A DNA stretch of 64,000 nucleotides from Aminobacter sp. J41. Its GTDB lineage: Bacteria > Pseudomonadota > Alphaproteobacteria > Rhizobiales > Rhizobiaceae. The DNA lies in assembly GCF_000526635.1 (NCBI RefSeq), contig NZ_JAGL01000003.1, positions 60,420 through 124,419 of the forward strand, read 5' to 3'. The first letter of the stretch is position 1. Each line of letters begins with the position of its first letter. The position numbers and the translations under genes were made by a program. Below, piece by piece: positions 42,419 to 51,591 of the stretch. Below the pieces are notes generated by a model. It saw nothing but the letters and a program-made list of their open reading frames with translations. It searched no databases and had not been told where the DNA came from.

Positions 42419-43975
42419 TTATTCCTGCGCCGCGGCGGTCGGCTCCACATAGCGCGGGAAAACACCCTGCGGCGCCGGAAGTTCCTGGCCCGGCTGCAGC
42501 TCGGAAGCCTCGCTGACATTGGCGAACTTGCGTGCGTCAGGCGCGATGGCCAGCAGGTCGAGCAGCTTGGAGGCTGACTCGGGCATGTAGGGCTGGCAGA
42601 GGATCGCGACGCGACGGACGGTTTCGGCCGTCGTCCAGAGCACCGTCTCCATGCGGGCAGGGTCGGTCTTGCGCAGCGCCCAGGGCTCCTGCCCCGCAAA
42701 ATAGCGGTTGGCCTCGGCGACGACCGCGAACACGGCAGCCAGCGCGTGGTGGATCGCCTGATCCTTCATCGCCTTGCGGCCGGTCTCCAGCGCGTCGAGC
42801 GCCATCTGCAGGATCGCCTTGTCGGCGTCTTGAAGTTCACCCTTGGCCGGAACTTTGCCGCCGCAGTTCTTGGCGATCATCGACAGCGATCGCTGCGCCA
42901 GGTTGCCAAGATCGTTAGCAAGGTCCGCATTGGTGCGGTTGACGATCGCCTCGTGGCTGTAGTTGCCGTCCTGACCGAACGGAACCTCGCGCAGCAGGAA
43001 GTAGCGGACCTGATCGAGACCGTAGTGCTCGATCAGCGCGAACGGGTCGATCACGTTGCCGACCGACTTCGACATCTTCTCGCCGCGGTTGAACACGAAG
43101 CCGTGGCCGAACACGCGCTTCGGCAGCGGGATGCCGGCGGACATCAGGAACGCCGGCCAGTAGACGGCATGGAAACGGGTGATGTCCTTGCCGATGACAT
43201 GGACGTCAGCCGGCCAGTAGCCGTAGAGCGGCGACGACTCGTCCGGATAGCCGATGCCGGTGAGATAGTTGGTGAGGGCATCGACCCACACATACATCAC
43301 GTGCTTCTCGTCGCCCGGAACCGGAATGCCCCAGTCGAAGGTCGTGCGCGAAACCGAAAGGTCCTTTAAGCCCGACTTCACGAAGCTGACGATCTCGTTA
43401 CGGCGCTCGTTCGGGCCGATGAAGTGCGGGTTCTCGTCGTAGTACTTGAGCAGGCGGTCCTGGTAGTTCGACAGGCGGAAGAAATAGCTCTCCTCCTCGA
43501 CCCACTCGACCGGCGTTCCCTGCGGGCCATAGCGCACGCCGTCCTCGCGGACTTCCGTCTCTTCCTCGGCGTAGTACGCCTCATCGCGGACAGAGTACCA
43601 GCCGGCGTAGCTGTCCTTGTAGATGTCGCCATTGGCGGCCATCGCCTTCCAGATCGCCTGCGAGGCGCGGTAGTGGCGCTCTTCGGAGGTGCGGATGAAG
43701 TCGTCGTTCGACGCATTCAGCGCCTTTGCCATCCGCTGAAATTCAGCCGAGTTCCGGTCAGCCAGCTCGCGCGGCGTGATGCCTTCCTTGCGAGCGGTCT
43801 GGAACATCTTGATGCCGTGCTCGTCGGTGCCGGTCAGGAAGTACACATCCTTGCCATCGAGACGTTGAAAGCGCGCCAGCGCATCGGTCGCGATCAGTTC
43901 GTAGGCGTGGCCGATATGCGGCTTGCCGTTCGGGTACGAGATGGCCGTGGTGATGTAATAGCGTTCGGTCGACAT
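42419..43975 (-). CDS. metG: Methionyl-tRNA synthetase
   Basis: A 518-residue class I synthetase (MetG2-like, without the zinc knuckle and C-terminal tRNA-binding domain). The HIGH motif is HIGHAYE near residue 20 and the KMSKS motif is KMSKSVGN near residue 300. [11 protein letters not shown] and the anticodon-binding helical domain are present. The chosen ATG at 43975 begins [20 protein letters not shown]; the frame continues 67 codons upstream without conserved sequence. Confidence 0.96.
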   Translation of the reverse strand: MSTERYYITTAISYPNGKPHIGHAYELIATDALARFQRLDGKDVYFLTGTDEHGIKMFQTARKEGITPRELADRNSAEFQRMAKALNASNDDFIRTSEERHYRASQAIWKAMAANGDIYKDSYAGWYSVRDEAYYAEEETEVREDGVRYGPQGTPVEWVEEESYFFRLSNYQDRLLKYYDENPHFIGPNERRNEIVSFVKSGLKDLSVSRTTFDWGIPVPGDEKHVMYVWVDALTNYLTGIGYPDESSPLYGYWPADVHVIGKDITRFHAVYWPAFLMSAGIPLPKRVFGHGFVFNRGEKMSKSVGNVIDPFALIEHYGLDQVRYFLLREVPFGQDGNYSHEAIVNRTNADLANDLGNLAQRSLSMIAKNCGGKVPAKGELQDADKAILQMALDALETGRKAMKDQAIHHALAAVFAVVAEANRYFAGQEPWALRKTDPARMETVLWTTAETVRRVAILCQPYMPESASKLLDLLAIAPDARKFANVSEASELQPGQELPAPQGVFPRYVEPTAAAQE

Positions 43976-44042
43976 GAAATGGTCCGGATCCGTTTTATGG
44001 GGCGTGGATAGCGCATCGTCGCTGCGATTGCTATGCGCGATC

Positions 44043-45098
44043 TTATGCGTGGAGCGCTTGCCACATACGCGAAAGCAGCCCGTTGACGTGCTGCTTCTTG
44101 TCGAGATTGTAGGTCTCGGTCTCAATAACCTGCTGGCCCGCCTGACGCCAGAGATCAGCGAAAAATGCCGCTGCACCCGCCTGCCCCTGAGCGGCAGCGT
44201 TCCTCGCCCAGCTGGCGATCATGTCGAGCGCATTCTGGTTGAAGATTGCGAACTGGACGCTGTTGTCCTTGCCGGCGACGACTTCGGCGATCCGCCACGC
44301 CTTTGCGACGGGGTAGGTGCGTTCCTGCATGACCTCGACCACCGCGTCGGCGATATCGAGGCCGCCATACTGGGTCAGCAGCAGCGCCTCGCGCACGCTG
44401 CCCCCTGCCCTTTGTGCCAGCGCCGCGCGCGACTGCGGATCGTCCGGCAGCGGTGCACCGAGCGACTGCAGCACCTGGAACAGCTGCGCCTCATTGAGCG
44501 GCTTGAACTTGATGAGCTGGCAGCGCGACCGGATCGTCGGCAGCAGGCCCCCGGCCGAGTGGGCGATCAGCACGAACAACGTGCGCGCCGGTGGCTCCTC
44601 CAGATTTTTGAGGAGCGCATTGGCCGCGTTGGTGTTCATGTCGTCGGCCGGATCGACGATCACCACGCGCCAGCCGCCGTCGTGTGAGGTCATCGACAGG
44701 AAACGGCCGATCTTGCGGATCTCATCGACCGTAACGACTGACTTGAAACCCTTGGTGCGCTCGTTCACCGGCCGCGTCAGGTGCAGCACCGACGGGTGCG
44801 AGCCCTGGGCAATCTGCCTGAACAGCGCGGACTGCGGATCACGGCCCGAAAAGGTCGCCGGTGCCAGCTCCGGAACCGGATTCGCGAGGAGATGCTGCGC
44901 GAGATGAAACGCGAAGGTCGCCTTGCCGACGCCGGGCGGGCCGGAAAGTAGCAGGGCGTGGTGCATCTTCCCGGACTGATAGGCGGCCGCGACATGCGCA
45001 ATCGCATCCTCGTGCCCGACGAGCAGGGGATTTTCCGCCGGCTCAGCAATGCCGTCGATGGTGTCGAACTGTTCAGGGGCGAGGCGAACGAAGCTCAT
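44043..45098 (-). CDS. holB: DNA polymerase III delta' subunit
   Basis: A 351-residue clamp-loader subunit. The P-loop [19 protein letters not shown] (about 54-72) keeps the GKA form typical of alphaproteobacterial delta', and [24 protein letters not shown] and [21 protein letters not shown] are the conserved core. Its ATG overlaps the tmk stop by four bases, the usual tmk-holB arrangement. Confidence 0.94.
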   Translation of the reverse strand: MSFVRLAPEQFDTIDGIAEPAENPLLVGHEDAIAHVAAAYQSGKMHHALLLSGPPGVGKATFAFHLAQHLLANPVPELAPATFSGRDPQSALFRQIAQGSHPSVLHLTRPVNERTKGFKSVVTVDEIRKIGRFLSMTSHDGGWRVVIVDPADDMNTNAANALLKNLEEPPARTLFVLIAHSAGGLLPTIRSRCQLIKFKPLNEAQLFQVLQSLGAPLPDDPQSRAALAQRAGGSVREALLLTQYGGLDIADAVVEVMQERTYPVAKAWRIAEVVAGKDNSVQFAIFNQNALDMIASWARNAAAQGQAGAAAFFADLWRQAGQQVIETETYNLDKKQHVNGLLSRMWQALHA

Positions 45099-45760
45099 GC
45101 CGTAGCCCCCTCACCCGCAGTGGCCTGAGTTTCAAACAGCCGCGCAACCTCATTGATGATGTCGGCCGAGACGAGGTTCATCTCCTGGCTGGCGTCGATC
45201 ACCCGGCAGCGCTCGGGCTCCGCGCGCGCGATTTCGAGGAAGGCGTCGCGTCGGCGGCGATGGACATCCATCGTCTCCTTCTCGAAACGATCAGCGCCAC
45301 CGTCGCCACGGCGGGCATTGGCGCGGCGCATCCCCTCCTCTGCCGGAAGATCGAGGATCAGCGTCAGATCCGGCACCATGCCGTTGATCGCCGCTTCCTC
45401 CAGAGAGCGCATGAAGTCCGGGCTGAGGTTACCCGTCACGCCCTGGTAGACGCGACTCGAATCCATGAAGCGGTCGCACAGGACAACCTTTCCCGCCTCG
45501 ACGGCGGGGCGAATGACCTGCTCGACGTGGTCCAACCGCGCCGCGGCAAACAACACCGCCTCCATCGCCGGCCCGAACGGCTCCGCGGCACCTGACAGCA
45601 ACACGTGCCGGACAGCCTCCGCACCGGGCGAGCCACCGGGTTCGCGTGTGACCAGCACCTCGCGACCGGCCTCGCGCAAAGCATCGGCCAGCATGCCGAT
45701 CTGCGTCGACTTGCCGGCGCCCTCGCCGCCTTCGAAGGTTATGAAGATCCCACGCGCCAC
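45095..45760 (-). CDS. tmk: Thymidylate kinase
   Basis: Phosphorylates dTMP to dTDP. The 221-residue protein has the P-loop [12 protein letters not shown] (8-19), the DRX motif in [14 protein letters not shown] and the LID region [22 protein letters not shown]. The [11 protein letters not shown] segment that binds dTMP is at about 38-48. It is translationally coupled to holB. Confidence 0.96.
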   Translation of the reverse strand: MARGIFITFEGGEGAGKSTQIGMLADALREAGREVLVTREPGGSPGAEAVRHVLLSGAAEPFGPAMEAVLFAAARLDHVEQVIRPAVEAGKVVLCDRFMDSSRVYQGVTGNLSPDFMRSLEEAAINGMVPDLTLILDLPAEEGMRRANARRGDGGADRFEKETMDVHRRRRDAFLEIARAEPERCRVIDASQEMNLVSADIINEVARLFETQATAGEGATA

Positions 45761-45835
45761 GTCAGCCTTTCAGTGCGCCCGATTCCGATGACGCCTTCCA
45801 CATAGGCCAGCGGCGCGCGTTTATCCACTCGCGGT

Positions 45836-47008
45836 TCAGCGCAGCCACCCGATCGCCAGTTCCTCGATCGCATCGAAGAAGCGCTGGTGCAGCTTGCCGA
45901 CGCCAACGCTCTCGGCCGCGTAGAGTGGCGTTTCCTGACTAAGCGTATCGCCGATCCAGACTTTCAGCGATCCGATGCGGGTCCCCTCCTCCACCGGCGC
46001 AATGACCGGACCTTCATAGACGATGCGGGCGATCAGCCGGTCGCGATTGAAGGTCGGCACGAAGATCGACAAGGGCCCCTCGCCCTTCAGCGCAACGCCC
46101 GACTTGTCGCCGCCATAAACCTTGGCTTCGCCGACGTGCTCGTCGGGCTGGAACAGCGTGATCTTCTGGAACGCGCGCATGCCCCAGTCGAGGATGCGCC
46201 GCGCCTCCTCGGCGCGCTGCTTGTCGCTTTCCATACCGCTCAGTGCAACGAAGGTGCGGCGGTCATCGCGGTTTACCGAACCGACGATCGCGTAGCCGGA
46301 TTCTTCGGTGAAGCCGGTCTTGAGCCCGTCGGCGCCGATGTTCATGCCGAGTAGCGGGTTGCGGTTGCGCTGGGTGATCTTGTTCCAGGTGAACTCAGGC
46401 TGCGAGTAGTACTTATAGAACTCCGGATATTCCTTCCACAGATGGTGCGCGAGCTTCACGAGGTCCCGCGCGGTGACGACCTGTCCCTCAGCTGGAAGCC
46501 CGGTGGAGTTTTTGAACACCGACTTGGTGAGGCCGATCTCCTTTGCGCGATCGTTCATCAGCTGCGCAAAGTTCTCCTCCGATCCTGCCATGCCCTCGGC
46601 GATGATGATGCAGCCGTCATTGGCCGACTGCACGATCACGCCCTGGATCAGGTCCTCGAGCCGGATCGATGAGCCGAGGGCGGCGAACATGGTCGAGGTT
46701 CGCGACGGCGCGCCGCCCGTCCTCCAGGCGTTCTCCGAAACATAAAACTCCTCGTCCAGCGACAGCTGGCCCTTGCGGATGGCGTTGAACACCACCTCCA
46801 TGGTCATCAGCTTCGCAAGAGACGCTGGCGGAAACGGCGTATCCGGGTCCTTGGAATAGAGGACGGTGCCCGTCTCCGCGTCGATCATGAAGGCCTGCTT
46901 GGCCTTCGTCTCGAACATGTCCTGGGCGCTTGCGCTCAGCCCCGTGGCGAGCACCAGCAGCGCCGCAACAACGTAGCGAAGAAGCCAGAAATGAAAGATG
47001 GATCGCAT
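45836..47008 (-). CDS. D-alanyl-D-alanine carboxypeptidase (DacA/DacC family)
   Basis: A 390-residue penicillin-binding protein trimming peptidoglycan stem peptides. The signal peptide is 1-28 (ending SASAQD). The active site is S63-L-A-K66 (PASLAKLM), S128-A-N130 (VQSANDGC) and the KTG of LKTGFTEESG. The PBP5-type C-terminal beta domain ends with a hydrophobic amphipathic tail. It lies 75 bases upstream of tmk and 75 bases downstream of rlpA on the same strand. Confidence 0.94.
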   Translation of the reverse strand: MRSIFHFWLLRYVVAALLVLATGLSASAQDMFETKAKQAFMIDAETGTVLYSKDPDTPFPPASLAKLMTMEVVFNAIRKGQLSLDEEFYVSENAWRTGGAPSRTSTMFAALGSSIRLEDLIQGVIVQSANDGCIIIAEGMAGSEENFAQLMNDRAKEIGLTKSVFKNSTGLPAEGQVVTARDLVKLAHHLWKEYPEFYKYYSQPEFTWNKITQRNRNPLLGMNIGADGLKTGFTEESGYAIVGSVNRDDRRTFVALSGMESDKQRAEEARRILDWGMRAFQKITLFQPDEHVGEAKVYGGDKSGVALKGEGPLSIFVPTFNRDRLIARIVYEGPVIAPVEEGTRIGSLKVWIGDTLSQETPLYAAESVGVGKLHQRFFDAIEELAIGWLR

Positions 47009-47083
47009 GCCCAGTCCGCTCCCTACGCGACGGACTGAAGCTAGCAGCCCGGCATGACCGCAATCAAGCCGGGCTAATATTCC

Positions 47084-48097
47084 TTACCGGAGAGCGGTGG
47101 AATATCGCTGGTTCAGCGCCTCAACGACCTTGGCCATTGCCGCAGGGTCGCCTGCAAGCCGTGCCAGGGCATCGTCAGCTGGCTGCTGCTCGCTGTGATG
47201 GCCGGCATAAGCGAGCGGCTTTGCGGGAGCAGCGGCCACGCGGACATCCGGGCGCCACGGCACGATCGGGCCGAATTCAGGCAGGACAACATCGACGCTC
47301 GCGACTTGGGCCGCCTGCGCAGCAATCGGTGCGGGAGCCGGCGAATGCCCGCCAAAGCTGCCAAACGGGCTCGCTGAAGCCATCACCGGGCGCTGCGTCG
47401 GCGTGGGGCCGTTCATGGCGATCATCACGCCAGTCGGCAGGCCATCGGACGGATCCATCGGCTTCTTGCCGTTGCCTGGCCGGAAAGACGCCATCAGGAA
47501 CTCGTCGTCCTTGCCGTGCAGCGGCGCACGGCCAAGATACTCAACCTCAACCCTGGCGACGCCACGGTGGGCGTAGCCAAGCATCTCGGCAGCCCGGCGA
47601 GAGACATCGATCAGCCGGTTGTGTTCATAAGGCCCACGATCATTAACGCGGACAATGACGGAGTTCCCGTTTTCCTTATTGGTAACCCGCGCATAGCTAG
47701 GCAGCGGCATGGTGGGATGCGCAGCCGTGAGATGCGTCATGTCGTAGATTTCGCCGTTGGCGGTGAGGCGGCCATGGAAGGCGTCGCCGTACCAGGAAGC
47801 GAGGCCCGACTTCTTGTAGTTCGGATCTTCCTTCGGGTGATACCACTTGCCCTTGACCTGGTAGGGTTTGCCAACTTGGTCCCTGCCCCCGCCGCGAGGC
47901 AGGTTGCTGGCAAGGTTGGTAACACGCGGGCTGGCCTTCACGCCGTAGACTGACTCGGCGAAGTACTCCTTGCTGCGCTTGGGCTTCTTGGGAGCTTCCG
48001 CGACTTTGGCAGCACATGAGGCAAGGGTAATTGCCGATACGACACCAAGAAGCGCGCCCAGCCGCCTGCAGGCTGCCCGTGAGGGGTAAACCGCCAT
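47084..48097 (-). CDS. rlpA: RlpA family septal ring lytic transglycosylase lipoprotein
   Basis: A 337-residue protein from ATG 48097 with a lipoprotein signal (lipobox ITLASC). The double-psi beta-barrel domain carries GLASWYGDAFHGRLTANGE (about 97-115), AHPTMPLPSYARVTN and VRVNDRGPYEHNRLIDVSR. The long Ala/Pro-rich C-terminal region contains no complete SPOR domain. In other bacteria RlpA cleaves naked glycan strands at the septum. The frame extends 29 codons further upstream. Confidence 0.9.
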   Translation of the reverse strand: MAVYPSRAACRRLGALLGVVSAITLASCAAKVAEAPKKPKRSKEYFAESVYGVKASPRVTNLASNLPRGGGRDQVGKPYQVKGKWYHPKEDPNYKKSGLASWYGDAFHGRLTANGEIYDMTHLTAAHPTMPLPSYARVTNKENGNSVIVRVNDRGPYEHNRLIDVSRRAAEMLGYAHRGVARVEVEYLGRAPLHGKDDEFLMASFRPGNGKKPMDPSDGLPTGVMIAMNGPTPTQRPVMASASPFGSFGGHSPAPAPIAAQAAQVASVDVVLPEFGPIVPWRPDVRVAAAPAKPLAYAGHHSEQQPADDALARLAGDPAAMAKVVEALNQRYSTALR

Positions 48098-48219
48098 GCC
48101 CAACTTCCCCAAACCTCTCGCGCGAAAGACGCAATACAAACAGACAACGCGATCTCGTCCGGTGCCGGACGCGGTCCCGCACAAACTGCGGCAAAAGTCT
48201 TAGCAGTACCTTAAGCAAA

Positions 48220-48255
48220 TCAGGCGAGATCGGGGCATAATTGCGTCTCGCCTGA
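48220..48255 (-). terminator. Perfect 10-bp inverted repeat downstream of the quinone oxidoreductase gene
   Basis: TCAGGCGAGA (48220-48229) pairs exactly with TCTCGCCTGA (48246-48255) around a 16-base loop, 16 bases after the oxidoreductase stop. On the minus strand it is followed by ATTTGCTT, a weak T-tract, so it is probably a terminator, although a regulatory role for rlpA is possible. Confidence 0.5.
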
Positions 48256-48270
48256 GGTTTGGGCTTTCCG

Positions 48271-49248
48271 TCAGGGAATCAGGACGGTGGTACCGGTCGT
48301 CTTCCGGCTCTCAAGATCGATATGCGCCTGCGCGGCATCCTTGAGCGCGTAGCGCTGGTTGACCGCGACCTTCACGGTCCCTTCTTTCACCACGTCGAAC
48401 AGCGCGTTGGCGGACTCCTCCAGTTCCGGACGGGTTGCGATGTAGGCGAACAACGACGGCCGCGTTGCGTAGAGCGAGCCTTTCTGCGCCAGCAGATTGA
48501 TGCTGATGGGCGGGATCGGTCCTGACGACTGGCCGAAGCTGACAAACATGCCCCGCACCTTGAGGCAGTCGAGCGAGCCTTCAAAGGTGTCCTTGCCAAC
48601 GGAGTCGTAGACGACGTCGCACTTCTTGCCGCCGGTAATGTCCTTCACCGCCGCGACGAAGTCATCCTTGCGGTAATTGATAACGTGCTGATAGCCGTTG
48701 GCCTTGGCGAGCGCGACCTTCTCGTCGGAACCCGCCGTGCCGATCAGCGTGACGCCGAGCGAGCTCAGCCACTGGCCGAGGATCAGGCCGACACCGCCTG
48801 CTGCCGCATGCACCAGCACGGCATCACCCGGCTTCACCGCGTACGTTCGGCGCAGGAGATATTCGGCCGTCATGCCCTTCAGCATCATTGCCGCCGTGGT
48901 TTCGTCGGCGATTCCTTCGGGGATTTTGACCAGATGCCGCGCTTCGATGACCCGCTGCTCGCAATAGGCACCCAGCGGCGTGACGTAGGCGACGCGATCG
49001 CCCTCCTTCAGCCCCTCGACGCCCTCGCCTACCGCAAGGACCACACCTGCAGCCTCGCCGCCGAGGATTAGCGGGAAGCCGGTCGGCGACGGATAAAGGC
49101 CCGAGCGGTAATAGGTATCGATGAAATTCAGGCCGATGGCTGTATGACGGATCAGAACCTCGCTGGCGCCGGGCGCGCGAACGTCGATCTGCTCGTAGCG
49201 CAGGACCTCCGGACCGCCGTTTTCATGAATGCGGATTGCAGCGACCAT
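48271..49248 (-). CDS. qor: Quinone oxidoreductase (zeta-crystallin type MDR)
   Basis: A 325-residue NADPH:quinone oxidoreductase. The MDR fold shows GLNFIDTYYRSGLYPSPTGFP, the NADPH loop AAAGGVGLILGQWLSSLG and FVSFGQSSGPIPPI; there are no zinc ligands, as in QOR. The ATG at 49248 lies one base after the pcs stop and has GGGGG upstream, so the genes are co-transcribed. Confidence 0.92.
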   Translation of the reverse strand: MVAAIRIHENGGPEVLRYEQIDVRAPGASEVLIRHTAIGLNFIDTYYRSGLYPSPTGFPLILGGEAAGVVLAVGEGVEGLKEGDRVAYVTPLGAYCEQRVIEARHLVKIPEGIADETTAAMMLKGMTAEYLLRRTYAVKPGDAVLVHAAAGGVGLILGQWLSSLGVTLIGTAGSDEKVALAKANGYQHVINYRKDDFVAAVKDITGGKKCDVVYDSVGKDTFEGSLDCLKVRGMFVSFGQSSGPIPPISINLLAQKGSLYATRPSLFAYIATRPELEESANALFDVVKEGTVKVAVNQRYALKDAAQAHIDLESRKTTGTTVLIP

Positions 49249-49249
49249 T

Positions 49250-50038
49250 TTAGTCCCCCTTTTTAAGTCCAAGCTTCGGCAACAGCTGCATCACCCCGCC
49301 GATGCAGAACAGATAGATGCCGGTGAGGCCAATACCGATCTGGATCGGGCGCGATGCGTCCATGTCCTGCACCAGCGCGACGATGCCGAACAGGCACCAT
49401 GCGAGGAAAATGCCGAGATTGAGCGAGCGCAGCCGCTTCACGCGCACCGGGTGCAGGAAGTTCATCGGCACGAACGAGAGCATTGCGGCAATGACGACCA
49501 CGGCGAACGACACCCACTCGCCCGGCGCGATGACGAAGAGCGTGAACACGATCATGTTCCAGACCACCGGGAACCCCTTGAAGAAGTTCTCCTTCGTCTT
49601 CATGCCGGTGTCAGCGTAATAGATCGCGCTCGATACCACGATGATCGCCGCCGACAGGAACGACAGCTTTTCGCCCATGAACCCGCTCTGGTAGAGCGCG
49701 AAGGCCGGGATCAGCACGTAGGTGACATAATCGATGATGTTGTCGAGCACCTCGCCCGACCAGTTCGGCAGCACTTCCTTGACGTCGAGCTTGCGCGCAA
49801 TCGGGCCGTCGATGCCATCGACGAACAGCGCGAGGCCCAGCCACAGAAACATCGCCGTCCACTGCTTCTCCGCCGCCGAAACCAGCGACAGAAAGGCGAG
49901 GAACGATCCCGACGCCGTCAGCAGATGAACCGAAAAGGCGCGGGCCTGCGGCCACGTCACCTTCTTCTTCGGGCGCGGAATGCGGTCGGCGATTTTCTTT
50001 TTCAATGGGATATCGTCTTCTGTCACGGTCCGCGCCAA
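49250..50038 (-). CDS. pcs: Phosphatidylcholine synthase
   Basis: Condenses choline with CDP-diacylglycerol to phosphatidylcholine, a pathway typical of rhizobia and other host-associated alphaproteobacteria. The 262-residue membrane protein has about seven hydrophobic helices and the Pcs form of the CDP-alcohol phosphotransferase motif, DG-x2-AR-x12-G-x3-D-x3-D, at residues 77-103 (DGPIAR, G95, D99, D103). The N-terminus is polar and basic. It overlaps the DUF1326 gene by 16 bases. Confidence 0.95.
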   Translation of the reverse strand: MARTVTEDDIPLKKKIADRIPRPKKKVTWPQARAFSVHLLTASGSFLAFLSLVSAAEKQWTAMFLWLGLALFVDGIDGPIARKLDVKEVLPNWSGEVLDNIIDYVTYVLIPAFALYQSGFMGEKLSFLSAAIIVVSSAIYYADTGMKTKENFFKGFPVVWNMIVFTLFVIAPGEWVSFAVVVIAAMLSFVPMNFLHPVRVKRLRSLNLGIFLAWCLFGIVALVQDMDASRPIQIGIGLTGIYLFCIGGVMQLLPKLGLKKGD

Positions 50039-50637
50039 TCCAGCTTGCAGATTTCGGCCGATCGGCCGGCGAAGTTCCAGTTGCGGCCGAAGGCGCGCAT
50101 CCTGCTCTTGTCGGACTTTGCCACGATGATTTCGGGCGCGATCCAGTATTGCGAATTGGTGATGACGGTGTCGCCATCCGGGCTCTTGCCCGGAATCGGC
50201 GTCACGGCGCCGTCGATGATGCCCGGTATCTGGAAAATGCGGGTTTTGTCACGGACCTCGTAGCTGATCTTGGCGCGCTGCACGCCGAGGAACTTGCCGA
50301 CGAGGATCGAAAGAAGGCCCGTGGTGCCGCCGGCCTTGCCCGAAAAGATCTTCTCGATCCCCTTCTGGGCATAGATCGAGGCGCGGTCGTCGAGGAACAG
50401 CCCGGCAGTCCAGTTGCCGCGACTCATGTAGCCCGGAATTTCCATCACGAGACCGAGGTTGAGGCCGGAGAGATCCACATCGTCGAAATGGCCCGCATCG
50501 ATGCGAAAACCCGCCCAGGTCTGGCAGTACCCCTCGGTCGGCGGATGCTGGCCGAGCGACAGCACGCAGGGGCAAAAGACCGTGCAATTGCACGACAATA
50601 CAAGTTCGCCTTTCAGCGCCCAGCTCTTAACGGCCAT
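50023..50637 (-). CDS. DUF1326 domain-containing cysteine-rich protein
   Basis: A 204-residue soluble protein with no signal peptide. The N-terminus holds the DUF1326 cluster C16-x-C18-x3-C22-x-C24 (LSCNCTVFCPC), a likely metal or Fe-S site, with C38 nearby. The rest is beta-rich. It is 10 bases after the DUF2182 membrane-protein gene, a pairing seen in other genomes, and overlaps pcs. The role is unknown; metal handling is inferred from the cysteines. Confidence 0.85.
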   Translation of the reverse strand: MAVKSWALKGELVLSCNCTVFCPCVLSLGQHPPTEGYCQTWAGFRIDAGHFDDVDLSGLNLGLVMEIPGYMSRGNWTAGLFLDDRASIYAQKGIEKIFSGKAGGTTGLLSILVGKFLGVQRAKISYEVRDKTRIFQIPGIIDGAVTPIPGKSPDGDTVITNSQYWIAPEIIVAKSDKSRMRAFGRNWNFAGRSAEICKLDWRGP

Positions 50638-50647
50638 CGCAACCTCC

Positions 50648-51547
50648 CTATGAAAGAGACGCTACAAGGAGCGCCGCCGCCCATACAAGCAATATTCCGC
50701 CAGCGAGCCTTGTGAATACCCTTCCGGCCTCCTGCTTTTCAACAAGCGAGAAGATGCCGATCAGCACCATCCAGAACAGGTTCATGGTGCCGACGGCGAA
50801 CATCACCAGCATCAGCGCCCAGCAACAGCCCACGCACCAGACGCCCTGCTCCATGCCGAGCACGAAGATGCGAATCGGCCTGACGCTCCAGCGGGCGAAC
50901 AGGATCGTGAACGGGTTGCGGCATTTTTCGAGGCAGGCGTCCTTCAGGCCGCTGAACTGGTAAAGCCCTGCGAGGCCCAGAATCACTGCCGCAGCGACGG
51001 AGCCCAGGGGCGCTCCAAGGTCGTGGCCAAGTGCTCGCAGGATCGCGGTCACGGTGGCAAAGATGAGCGCGACGCCCGACCAGACGGCGAGGTAGCCGGC
51101 AACAAGAACGAGCGGCGAGACGGCTGCCTCCCCCTTGGCGGCAGCGGTATCCCCGATCTCGCAGTAGGTGCGGATCATCGGCGCCGCCGATGGAAGCATC
51201 ATCGCCACCGACATCAGAACCCACATCGCCAGCAAGGCGAAGAATTCGCCGGCGGCGCCTCCGGGCGCGCTCGGAGACAAGCACAGAACGAAGAATGTCT
51301 CCAGAAAGCCAGGCAGCTCGAGCGCCGGAAGTGCTTCAAGCAGGTTGCTTCCCGGACCTCCGCCCTGAATCTCCGCTGCGCGTCGCGACATCGACAGCAG
51401 GACCAGCCATGACAGGACGACACTCAGTCCCAACGTCAGGTAGACCAGGCTTCGTGGCCGGCGCGACGCCTCAGCAACGGCCCGCGCGGGTCCTTCAAGA
51501 TTCGAGAAATCGTCGCGCGGATCGGCCATCCTTCTCGAATGAGCCAT
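50648..51547 (-). CDS. DUF2182 domain-containing metal-binding integral membrane protein
   Basis: A 299-residue protein with about seven hydrophobic segments. The DUF2182 motifs are MWVLMSVAMMLPSAAPM (108-124), YQFSGLKDACLEKCRNP (196-212, with C205 and C209) and EQGVWCVGCCWALM (233-246, with C238, C241, C242). These Cys/Met residues near the membrane suggest metal binding, as in COG5486. The start is ATG 51547; a second ATG at 51529 has AGAAGG too close to serve. It probably forms an operon with DUF1326, pcs and qor, divergent from the UbiH gene. Confidence 0.85.
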   Translation of the reverse strand: MAHSRRMADPRDDFSNLEGPARAVAEASRRPRSLVYLTLGLSVVLSWLVLLSMSRRAAEIQGGGPGSNLLEALPALELPGFLETFFVLCLSPSAPGGAAGEFFALLAMWVLMSVAMMLPSAAPMIRTYCEIGDTAAAKGEAAVSPLVLVAGYLAVWSGVALIFATVTAILRALGHDLGAPLGSVAAAVILGLAGLYQFSGLKDACLEKCRNPFTILFARWSVRPIRIFVLGMEQGVWCVGCCWALMLVMFAVGTMNLFWMVLIGIFSLVEKQEAGRVFTRLAGGILLVWAAALLVASLS

Positions 51548-51591
51548 TTCGTCTCGTTGATCAAGCGCCTGAAAAGGCTCTATATCGCGGT

